A DNA stretch of 64,000 nt from Jiangella endophytica (GTDB lineage: Bacteria; Actinomycetota; Actinomycetes; Jiangellales; Jiangellaceae), in assembly GCF_003427025.1 (NCBI RefSeq), contig NZ_QVAI01000011.1, forward strand, positions 62,001 through 126,000, written 5' to 3'. The stretch's first letter is position 1. Every line of letters starts with the position of its first letter. Shown here in pieces: positions 8,572 through 16,165 of the stretch. The notes below the pieces were generated by a model. It searched no databases, had not been told where the DNA came from, and saw nothing but the letters and a program-made list of their open reading frames with translations. The position numbers and the translations under genes were made by a program.

Positions 8572-9120
8572 ATGCGCATCGTGATCTCGGGCACGCACGG
8601 GAGCGGCAAGAGCACGCTGGTGTCCGACTTCGCCACCGCGCACCCCGGCTTCGAGGTGTTCGCCGACCCGTTCGAGCTGATCGACGCCGCGGGCGACGAG
8701 CCCGACGCGGAGACGTTCTTCGCGCAGTTGCTGCTCGCCGCCGAACGGCTGGGCGAGCTCTCGCCGGGCACGCGCGTGATCGCCGAGCGCGGGCCGCTGG
8801 ACTTCCTCGCCTACCTCGACGCACTCGAGGCGCTGGGACGCCCGACCCGGTCGCCCGGCCTGTTCCGGCGCGGCCTGGCGCGCACCGCCGAGGCCATGGC
8901 GCACGTCGACCTGCTGGTCCTGCTGCCCCTCGCGCCGCGCGACGGCATCGAGGTGCCCGCCGACGAGGACCTCGAACTGCGCGACGCGATGAACGACGCG
9001 CTCCTGGAGCTCGCCGACGACACCCAGCTCACCGGGGCCGCGGAGATCGTCGAGATCACCGGCGACCGGTCCGCCCGCCTCGCGCACCTCGACGACGCGG
9101 CCGACCGGCTCGGCCCGTGA
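8572..9120 (+). CDS. AAA/P-loop nucleotide kinase-like protein
   Basis: A 182-residue protein with a Walker A motif at the N-terminus (GTHGSGKST, residues 7-15) and a DRY-like ERGPLDFLAYLDALE segment near 64-78, which resembles the LID/substrate region of AAA_28 or thymidylate-kinase-like NTPases. It would bind ATP and possibly phosphorylate a small molecule; the substrate is not evident. It lies alone between repeat copy A and the RiPP cluster. I found no clear ribosome site (GGGCAAGGG lies upstream). Its relation to the cluster is unknown, and its orientation is opposite to it. Confidence 0.75.
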   Translation: MRIVISGTHGSGKSTLVSDFATAHPGFEVFADPFELIDAAGDEPDAETFFAQLLLAAERLGELSPGTRVIAERGPLDFLAYLDALEALGRPTRSPGLFRRGLARTAEAMAHVDLLVLLPLAPRDGIEVPADEDLELRDAMNDALLELADDTQLTGAAEIVEITGDRSARLAHLDDAADRLGP

Positions 9121-9296
9121 CGGCGAGCGCTGGCGACGGGTGGGACCAGCCGCGATCTGCTTGACGCCTACCCCCCAGCAGAGGGCCGCCTGAAACCCGG
9201 TCTCCCGCTCTTACCTCGCGACTCGGCCAGCGCTCGCTGACACCCCCACGACCGGACGCGGGCGCGATCCGTGGCAAGCACCGGTCGATCCGGGCA

Positions 9297-9548
9297 TCAG
9301 CCCAGCTCGCGCGGCGGCTCCTGGTCGGTGTGCCGCCGGACGGAGTCGAGGTAGATGCGGTCGGCCCGTTCCTGCAGACGGTCCTCGGCCTCGAGTCGCA
9401 GCCGCAGGCGTTCAGTCTCCTCCCGCTCGCGCGCGATGGCCAGCTCCCGGGCGCGCTGCCTGGTCTGGACGACGCCCCAGACGATCCAGCCGCCGCTGCT
9501 GAGCAGCACCACGAAGAGGATGCCGAGGATCATGCTCAGTGCGTCCAT
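9297..9548 (-). CDS. Small membrane protein with charged coiled coil, RiPP cluster
   Basis: An 83-residue protein: one N-terminal membrane helix (residues 5-26, MILGILFVVLLSSGGWIVW) followed by a highly charged helix from 27 to 70 rich in Arg/Glu that should form a coiled coil in the cytoplasm. The start at 9548 overlaps the stop of the M50 protease gene (TGATG), making it the last gene of the RiPP transcription unit. No family is recognised. A role as scaffold or immunity partner for the membrane protease is only a guess from position. Confidence 0.7.
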   Translation of the reverse strand: MDALSMILGILFVVLLSSGGWIVWGVVQTRQRARELAIAREREETERLRLRLEAEDRLQERADRIYLDSVRRHTDQEPPRELG

Positions 9549-10780
9549 CAGGTCTGCTCCGCCTTCCGCCGCCGCCAGACCACGGCCCACCGCAGCAGCG
9601 CGGCGACCACCAGGGCCTCACCGGCCAGGAACAGCACCGCCCACAGCGGGCCCCAGAAGCCGGCCAGGGTGAGATACCAGTACCGCACCGCGAGCACCAG
9701 GGCCGTCCCGAGGATGCCGACCGCGACCACCAGGTACGCCCCGTAGACGACCCGCAGCCGGGCCGGGTACTCCCCCGCTCCGCCGCGCACCGCCGCACCG
9801 GCGAACCGGAACGACTCCGACTGCAGGTGAAGGGTCGACGTCGCGTGCTCGAGCATGTGGTAGCCGTCGAGCTTGAGGACGGGGATCAGGTTGGCGATCG
9901 TGCTGACGGCCCCGAGCAGCAGCAGCCCGCCGGCCAGCCCGTGCCACCAGCCCGACGACGGGCCCCACCACCACAGCGCGGCGAACGGCAGCAACGCCAG
10001 CAGGTTGACGTACACGCCGGCGAACGACGTCATGACGCGCTGGGAGCGGCGCGGGAACGTGACGACGTCGTCGACCTTGCAGTAGGGCGCGATCAGCGGG
10101 AACCGCCACATCAGGCCGATCTCGGTGGGCACGCCGCCGTAGCGGTGGCACGCGACGCCGTGGCCGAACTCGTGCGCGCAGATCACCAGCCAGGTGACGA
10201 CGGCGGCGGCGACGGTGACCGTCCAGTCGCCGGTGAACGCCGCGTAGAGCTCACCCCACGACAGCAGCGAGGCGGCGACGACGGCGAAGCCGGCGAGGGT
10301 GAGCGGCGCCGCGGCCAGCGGATGCAGCAGCCGGCTGAACCACCGCGCCGCCGACGGGACCAGTGCGGCGGCGCCGCGCACCGGCAGCCGCCACAGCAGC
10401 GGCGACCGGCCCTCCGTGCGCCGGGCGACGGCGGCACGCTCGCGGACCTCGGCCAGCCGGGTGTCGTCGGCGGGCTCCATGAGGCCGCGACCGGCGAGCA
10501 GACCGAGCAGCTGCTGCCAGTGCGCGACGGCGAGCCGGCGGCCGAACGCGTCGGCATAGTCCTCGCCGATCTCGGCCAGGGTGCGGTGGCCGTCGAGACG
10601 GCTCATCAGGAACGCCTCGCGCGCGCCGACCCGGACGTACGCGCCGGTGGCACGGTCGCCGACGATGTGCACGTCGGCGCTGCCCTGCGCCAGCGCGGGG
10701 CCGACCCGGACGTCGTCGCGCAGGCGAGGGCGGGCCTGGCGCAGCCAGCCCGCGGCCGGGTCGCTCTCGACGGTGGTCAT
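9548..10780 (-). CDS. RiPP-associated M50-type membrane zinc metalloprotease
   Basis: A 410-residue protein in two parts. Residues 1-105 look like a PqqD-type winged-helix leader-recognition domain (AFLMSRLDGHRTLAEIGEDYADAFG). Residues 150-410 are a multi-pass membrane metalloprotease with the zinc motif HEFGH (203-207) and a second site NLIPVLKLDGY that supplies the third ligand. This matches the YydH/peptide zinc metalloprotease type found in peptide-natural-product clusters. It probably cuts the leader from modified precursor, or acts at export. Its start overlaps the stop of the elimination-domain gene by ATGA. Confidence 0.85.
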   Translation of the reverse strand: MTTVESDPAAGWLRQARPRLRDDVRVGPALAQGSADVHIVGDRATGAYVRVGAREAFLMSRLDGHRTLAEIGEDYADAFGRRLAVAHWQQLLGLLAGRGLMEPADDTRLAEVRERAAVARRTEGRSPLLWRLPVRGAAALVPSAARWFSRLLHPLAAAPLTLAGFAVVAASLLSWGELYAAFTGDWTVTVAAAVVTWLVICAHEFGHGVACHRYGGVPTEIGLMWRFPLIAPYCKVDDVVTFPRRSQRVMTSFAGVYVNLLALLPFAALWWWGPSSGWWHGLAGGLLLLGAVSTIANLIPVLKLDGYHMLEHATSTLHLQSESFRFAGAAVRGGAGEYPARLRVVYGAYLVVAVGILGTALVLAVRYWYLTLAGFWGPLWAVLFLAGEALVVAALLRWAVVWRRRKAEQT

Positions 10781-11802
10781 GCCGGCACCTGGTCGCGGTC
10801 GGGTGCCAGAGCCCGCTCGATCAGGTAGGACAGGTAGATCTCGTCGAGGATCGCCACGCCCAGCCGGTTGTTGGTCATGTGCACGTACGAGCTGAGCAGC
10901 ACGGTCGCGAGCGCGTCGGGGTCGTCGATCGGCGCCCGCCGTTCCAGCCGCTGCGACGGGAACACCAGCTCGCCGCGCCCGGCCGCGTCGGTCACACGGG
11001 CGTGCAGCTCACGGCAGTGGGTCAGCCAGGTCCGCTCGATGCCGGACAGCGCGGCGTCGTCCTCGGCGCCGGCGATGGCCCGGATGCGGCCGATCCGCTC
11101 GGTGAGGGTCGTCCGGGTCAGCTCGAAGCTCTTGTCGAACGAGCCGTGGTAGTCGTCCGACGGCTCCTGGTACGACGACTCCCAGAAGCCGCGGTAGCGC
11201 TGGAAGAACGTCCGGACCCGGTCGTCGTCGCGCAGGAACGTGTACGCCGTCATCAGCGACAGCTGGGTGGCCAGGCCGAGCAGCACCGGGCGGACGTGCG
11301 TGTTCGACGTCGCCAGCAGCGTCGCCACCAGGTCGCTGGACTGCTCGAAGTGCCACTCGGCGATCTCGATGCCGGCGGGGCCGCCGTAGCGGTCGTACTC
11401 GCGCTCGTACGGCAGCTCGGCGACGCTGTTGTTCGGCCGGAACGGCATCGCGCCGTCGCCGTACTCCGCGTCCCAACGCTCCTGCCCGTACTCGGCGAGG
11501 TACATCTTCTTGTAGAGGTCGCCGAGGCCGTCGATGTCGGTGTCGTAGAGCGCGGGGCGCCGGGCGAGGAACGCCTGCAGCGCGTCCGTCGCCCGGCGGC
11601 GGACGGTCTCCTCCAGCTCCGGGCGGGCGGGACGGAACCGCACCCGGACGTGCGGGCCCTCCATCCAGTACTTGATGAAGAACCAGCCGTCGATCAGCTC
11701 CTCGCGGCGCAGCTCCTCGACCAGCGGCCGCACCGCCTCGGCGATGACCGGGTTGGCGTCGCTGGCGTAGAAGACGTGCAGTGCGATCCAGTCACCGGAC
11801 AC
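10777..11802 (-). CDS. Thiopeptide-type LanB C-terminal (elimination) domain protein
   Basis: A 341-residue stand-alone SpaB_C-like protein. Typical landmarks are the N-terminal WFFIKYWMEGPHVRVRFR strand pair, EYDRYGGPAGIEIAEWHFEQSSDL in the middle, and the C-terminal HMTNNRLGV block. In split dehydratases this protein removes glutamate from glutamylated Ser/Thr to give dehydroalanine/dehydrobutyrine; a relative performs the thiopeptide [4+2] cyclisation. Only one such protein is present, beside a full LanB gene, so elimination is the more likely job. The start is GTG, overlapping the LanB gene by 11 bases. Confidence 0.85.
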   Translation of the reverse strand: MSGDWIALHVFYASDANPVIAEAVRPLVEELRREELIDGWFFIKYWMEGPHVRVRFRPARPELEETVRRRATDALQAFLARRPALYDTDIDGLGDLYKKMYLAEYGQERWDAEYGDGAMPFRPNNSVAELPYEREYDRYGGPAGIEIAEWHFEQSSDLVATLLATSNTHVRPVLLGLATQLSLMTAYTFLRDDDRVRTFFQRYRGFWESSYQEPSDDYHGSFDKSFELTRTTLTERIGRIRAIAGAEDDAALSGIERTWLTHCRELHARVTDAAGRGELVFPSQRLERRAPIDDPDALATVLLSSYVHMTNNRLGVAILDEIYLSYLIERALAPDRDQVPA

Positions 11803-14599
11803 GGGTGCTCCCTTCGTCGTAGCGTTCCGGCTGGTCGTAGAGCTCGACCAGGAACTCGCTCACGTACCGGCGGCCGTCCGGATCGGCCAGCCACAGCTCG
11901 TCGGTGCCGGGCAGCGCCTCGGTGAGCACGATCCGCGCCGACGCGCCCTGGGCGAGCTGGTCGAGCAGCTGCAGCGAGAGCCAGCTGTCGAAGTCGACGG
12001 GCAGCGGTTTGCGGCCCGCCTTCCGGCCGCCGCCTCCGTCGTCGCCGGACCCGGTCTCGGTGTCGACGGCGCTCCGGACGCCGGCCGCGTCGGTCTGCGC
12101 GAACAGCCGCCGCGGCAAGCCGTGCTCGCGCCGCCAGCGCCGCACGCGCAGCAGGTGTTCGGCGTCGGTGTGCGCAGGGTCGCGGACGGGGAACGCGGCG
12201 ACGTCGAGCTTCCACATCCGCCGTTGCAGCACGAGGTCGCCGAGCACCAGGCGCGGGTAGCAGGTGATCCCCGTCTCCGGCACCGGGTCGCCGGTGCCCG
12301 CCCAGAGGTCGATCTGCGCCATCCCGCTGGGCGAGAAGCACAGCAGCACCTGCTGGACCTCCGGCAGCGCCATCGGCATGAGGAAGCCGAGGTAGACGGG
12401 GACGACCTCACGGCCGAGCCGGGCGGACACCAGCCGGACGCGGTCGGTGGCCTCGTCGTGCACCAGGGACAGCTCCTCCAGCCGGATCTGCTCCGACGGC
12501 GGCCGGGTGCTGGCGTCGCCCGGGCAGACGATCTCGTAGTCGGTGACGACCGGGTGGACGTTGAGGTTGGTGGTCTCGTAGCCGCCGCGCAGTTCGGCCA
12601 GCACCGCGTCGCCGGCGGCGTAGGACCGCAGCGTCCGCCGGATCAGCCCGGTCGCGTCCGCGCCGCCGGCGTCGAGGCTGTGCGCGAACCGCGAGAACAT
12701 CAGCGTCATGCCGGCGTAGGCCTGGTTGAGCACCAGCCGGCCCGGCTCCTCGCCGGCCCCGGCGGCCAGCTGCAGGAAGAACGACCACGGCTGGCGCAGC
12801 CGCGCGGCGTCGGGCAGGTGCCGGCGGACGGCGTCGGCGAAGTCCGGGCCGAGCCGCAGCTCCTCCGTCTCCGCCGACGACGCCGCCATCACCTCGCGCA
12901 GGTGCGCCGACGCCGCAGCCCGGGCGTCGTCGAGCGCCTCGAGGTCGGCCAGCTTGAACCAGTTCTCCTGCCGGACCAGCGCGTTGTCGTCGTCGAACGA
13001 GCGCCGCCGCATCGAGCGCTGCAGGTACGGCCCGAAGAAGTCGCGCTGGAACTCGTGGCAGAACCGCACGACGTCGTCGCAGCGGCCGCCGGCGCCGTAG
13101 CGGGCCCGGAAGAAGCCGGTGGCGGTCAGCCGCCTGGACAGGTTGAGGTCGAACGCCGGCAGCACGTCGGCGAGCGCGGCGAGGTCGGGGCGGAACCCGT
13201 CGTCCCACGCGCTGCGCGCCGCCGCCAGACCGTCGCTGCCGACGGTGGTGTCCTCGTAGACCAGGGTCCGCGGCACCAGCGACTCAGGCGCGCCGACGAC
13301 GTCGAAGGCGGCCCGCACGTGCCCGCGCACCCCGGCCAGCACCCGGGCCCGTTCGCGGGCGGGCGTCGCCGGGTAGCGGCCGACCAGCTCGCCGGCCGCC
13401 GCCAGTTCCGCGGCCACGGCGCCCAGCACCGGGTGCGCGTGCCCGGCGAGTGCCGCGGTGAACACCGCCGCCGGGTCGGCCGCCCGCAGGTCGACCTGCA
13501 GCTCCGGAGCGAGCAGGAACCCCAGCCGCAGCAGGTGCCCGGCCAGTTGGTCCGCCTCGGCCCGGCCGGCGACGTCGTGGCCCTGCGCCAGCGCGTCGAC
13601 CAGCTCGCGCAGCACCAGCCGCTGGTCGCGGGTGAGCTCGGCCACCCGCGCCAGGGCCGGTCCGCTGGGCAGCAGGAACAGGTCCTCGTGCACGTTGTCG
13701 ATGGCGACGACGGCGTCCGGATCGGCGCTCGTGGCGGTGCGGCGGCGCACGTAGCGGACGGAGTCGCCGTCGAGGCTCGCGCCCGGCGCCAGCGTGACCC
13801 GCACGCCGTCGCGCAGCTCCGGCACCGCGAGGATCACCGCCGCCAGCCGGGACAGGACGGCGACGTTCAGCCGCGCGGACGGGAGCTGGGACAGCGACGA
13901 CGGCTCCGGCAGCGGATCCGCGCCGTCGAACCGCCCCAGGCCGACCGCCGTCAGCGTGCTGAACGGGCTGGTCTTCAGCGCCGCGCGGTAGAGCAGCTCG
14001 AGCAGCGTCCGCTCGATCTGCCGGGCGGTCTTGTCCAGCTTGCGTGCCGGATCGAGGTAGCGGTCCATGGTCCGCTCCAGCACCTCGGACTGCAGCAGGA
14101 CGGCGCTGCGCAGGTCGTCGTCGGCGAGCAGCCGGCGAGCACGGCCGCGGGCGGCGGCGAGGTCGTCGGCCAGGACGGCGGCGCCCCGGTCCAGCTCGGC
14201 GGCGACGGCGCCGACGGCGTCCCGCCAGCGCTGCAGTGTCTCCCGGCCGGACGCGGTGAGGCCCGGCGCGGCCCGGTCCAGGGTCGCGGGACGCGGCCGG
14301 CGGGCGTTGAACACGTCGCGGCGCAGGTTGATCAACGCGATCCGGTGCGCCGCGCCGTCCGGTGCGGCCGCGACCGCCGCTTCCAGGACGGCGCGCAGTT
14401 CCTCGCCGGCGGCGTCGCGGGCGGCCTCCAGGTCGAGGACGCGGTCGGCCCAGGCGGCTGCGGCCGGCGTGCGCAGCTCGGCGACGGCGGCGGCGGGCTG
14501 GCCCGCGACGCGGAGCAGGAAGCCGTCACCGAAGCGCCAGCCGGCCCGTCCCGTGGCCGGGGCGGCGTGGGCGGGTGCGTGGTCGACGAGGTCGGTCAT
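11792..14599 (-). CDS. Lantibiotic-dehydratase-like (LanB, glutamylation) protein
   Basis: A 935-residue protein of the lantibiotic dehydratase N-terminal family. It would use glutamyl-tRNA to activate Ser/Thr of the precursor core. Family features are ALKTSPFSTLTAVGLGRF near residues 210-227, NLNVHPVVTDYEIVCPGD near 640, and SEQIRLEELSLVHDEATDRVRLVS. Unlike class I LanB it lacks the C-terminal elimination domain, which is the separate next gene; this split arrangement is known from thiopeptide and goadsporin pathways. The ATG at 14599 overlaps the dehydrogenase stop (ATGA). The open frame runs much farther upstream, but that part is a shadow of the dehydrogenase gene. Confidence 0.9.
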   Translation of the reverse strand: MTDLVDHAPAHAAPATGRAGWRFGDGFLLRVAGQPAAAVAELRTPAAAAWADRVLDLEAARDAAGEELRAVLEAAVAAAPDGAAHRIALINLRRDVFNARRPRPATLDRAAPGLTASGRETLQRWRDAVGAVAAELDRGAAVLADDLAAARGRARRLLADDDLRSAVLLQSEVLERTMDRYLDPARKLDKTARQIERTLLELLYRAALKTSPFSTLTAVGLGRFDGADPLPEPSSLSQLPSARLNVAVLSRLAAVILAVPELRDGVRVTLAPGASLDGDSVRYVRRRTATSADPDAVVAIDNVHEDLFLLPSGPALARVAELTRDQRLVLRELVDALAQGHDVAGRAEADQLAGHLLRLGFLLAPELQVDLRAADPAAVFTAALAGHAHPVLGAVAAELAAAGELVGRYPATPARERARVLAGVRGHVRAAFDVVGAPESLVPRTLVYEDTTVGSDGLAAARSAWDDGFRPDLAALADVLPAFDLNLSRRLTATGFFRARYGAGGRCDDVVRFCHEFQRDFFGPYLQRSMRRRSFDDDNALVRQENWFKLADLEALDDARAAASAHLREVMAASSAETEELRLGPDFADAVRRHLPDAARLRQPWSFFLQLAAGAGEEPGRLVLNQAYAGMTLMFSRFAHSLDAGGADATGLIRRTLRSYAAGDAVLAELRGGYETTNLNVHPVVTDYEIVCPGDASTRPPSEQIRLEELSLVHDEATDRVRLVSARLGREVVPVYLGFLMPMALPEVQQVLLCFSPSGMAQIDLWAGTGDPVPETGITCYPRLVLGDLVLQRRMWKLDVAAFPVRDPAHTDAEHLLRVRRWRREHGLPRRLFAQTDAAGVRSAVDTETGSGDDGGGGRKAGRKPLPVDFDSWLSLQLLDQLAQGASARIVLTEALPGTDELWLADPDGRRYVSEFLVELYDQPERYDEGSTRVR

Positions 14600-16152
14600 C
14601 GTGGCGTCCCCTCCTGGTGCGGTGCGCGCGGCGGCCGGCGCAGCGCGTGGTCGTAGCCGGGGCGCCCGGCGCGTTCGTGCCCGAGAAGGACGAAGAGCAT
14701 GCTGCGCTCGTCGGTCTCCTCGATGCCGAGCAGTTCGTCGGCGGCGAGGTTGTCGATGCCCAGCACCGCGCCGACGCCGAGACCGCGTGCCGTCGCCGCG
14801 AGGTATGCCGCCTGCGCCGCCTGGCCGACCTCGATGGACAGCATCCGGTAGCCGCGCGCGCCGTAGGCGTCCACCAGCGCCGGCAGCCGCCCGGTGAACA
14901 CGAGGACCGCGGCCACCTCGCGCAGGTTGTAGTTGGTCAGCGCGTAGTACCGCTGCAGCGCGCCGACGTCGAGCGGCGCCCCGGCGACCAGCCGGTGCCG
15001 CTCGTAGGCGTAGGCGCGCGGTTCCAGCCCGTCGACGGCGTTCGCGAGCACCCACTGCCGGATCCACGCCGGCCGCGGCGACGGCGCCACATCGGTGCCG
15101 GTGAGCGCGGCGTCGTCGACGGCGGCCAGGACCCGGCCGAGATCGGCGGTGGTCAGCGCCGGGTGGGCGGCGAACTCGCCGAAGCTGGAGCGCCGGCGCA
15201 GCAGGCTCGTGGTCAGGTCGAGATCGCCGGGCCGCGCTTGCGGCGCGGGCAGCTCGACGACGTCGCCGGTCACCGGCTCGAGTGCGACGACGGCGTCCGG
15301 CCGCGGCTCGTCGCCCACCAGCGCGGCGGCGTGCACGCGTTCGACCAGGTCGAACGTCCGCGCGCGCTCGGAGCGCTCCCAGACCGGGTGCCGCTGCACC
15401 GGCGCGGCCGGTGCCACGTCGACGGCCACCTCCCCGGCGGGACCGAGCGGGACGACCGCGAACGGCGCCTCCGTGTGCCCGTCGAGGTCGAGGGCTGCGG
15501 CGACCGCGGCGTCGTCGAACCACAGCACCGGCCGGACGTCGACGCCGGCCGCGGCCAGCACGGACCGCCAGGAGCCCAGCAGCGCGCCGGTGTCCTGCGT
15601 GACGACGTGGTAGCAGAACGAGTTGTACTTGAACGCGTTCTTCCAGAACCGCACGGCCGCCACCAGGTAGAGGCCGGTGGCCGTGCCGGTGGCGCCCCCG
15701 AGCGCGGCCGTCCGGTCGGCCACCGACAGCCGGTCCAGCGCGTGGTGGGCGGTGTCGTAGTGGTAGACGCCGGGCGGCAGCGGCGCCCCCGCACCCGCCA
15801 CGACGTAGCTCTCGACCGGGTACATGCCGCCGCCCGACGCGGTCGGGCGGGACCACACGGCCTGGTGCGCGCGCACCTTGCGGGAGCTGTCCTCGTTCCA
15901 GTTGGGCGTCACCCGCCGGTCGGCCAGGCCGTAGCAGGCCAGCACACTGGCGAGCAGCGCGAGATCGAGGTCCGGGCCGGGCGGTGCGAACGGCTCCGGC
16001 AGCGCCACCTTGACGGTGTCGAGGTACAGCTTGTGCCGCGACGGCTGGTCCGCCCAGTCGACCCGGAAGCCCAGCGGCGGCAGCGGCACCCGCTGCCGCT
16101 CGAACATGCGGCGGGCGTAGTCCAGTGCGACGGCGTCGGTCGTGGTGGTCAC
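14596..16152 (-). CDS. SagB-type azoline dehydrogenase
   Basis: A 518-residue protein of the SagB/McbC family, an FMN-dependent nitroreductase fold that oxidises thiazolines/oxazolines to thiazoles/oxazoles. It is about double the size of minimal SagB. The N-terminal half has SRPTASGGGMYPVESYVV (FMN-site GGxYP motif), and the C-terminal half has a second nitroreductase-like set (LLRRRSSFGEF, YRMLSIEVGQAAQAAYLAATARGLG). The latter segment is the canonical GQAxQNLxLxAxxxGLG-like motif. It lies between the YcaO and LanB genes, as expected for one maturation pathway. The start overlaps no other gene; 13 bases separate it from the YcaO stop. Confidence 0.92.
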   Translation of the reverse strand: MTTTTDAVALDYARRMFERQRVPLPPLGFRVDWADQPSRHKLYLDTVKVALPEPFAPPGPDLDLALLASVLACYGLADRRVTPNWNEDSSRKVRAHQAVWSRPTASGGGMYPVESYVVAGAGAPLPPGVYHYDTAHHALDRLSVADRTAALGGATGTATGLYLVAAVRFWKNAFKYNSFCYHVVTQDTGALLGSWRSVLAAAGVDVRPVLWFDDAAVAAALDLDGHTEAPFAVVPLGPAGEVAVDVAPAAPVQRHPVWERSERARTFDLVERVHAAALVGDEPRPDAVVALEPVTGDVVELPAPQARPGDLDLTTSLLRRRSSFGEFAAHPALTTADLGRVLAAVDDAALTGTDVAPSPRPAWIRQWVLANAVDGLEPRAYAYERHRLVAGAPLDVGALQRYYALTNYNLREVAAVLVFTGRLPALVDAYGARGYRMLSIEVGQAAQAAYLAATARGLGVGAVLGIDNLAADELLGIEETDERSMLFVLLGHERAGRPGYDHALRRPPRAPHQEGTPR

Positions 16153-16165
16153 GGTGCGGCCCTCC

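Noticed and set aside
11792-15856. One very long frame that would fuse the LanB protein to ~420 extra N-terminal residues
   Set aside because: The extra part is Arg/Ala/Gly-rich and runs in another frame of the SagB-type dehydrogenase gene; the LanB family start matches the ATG at 14599.
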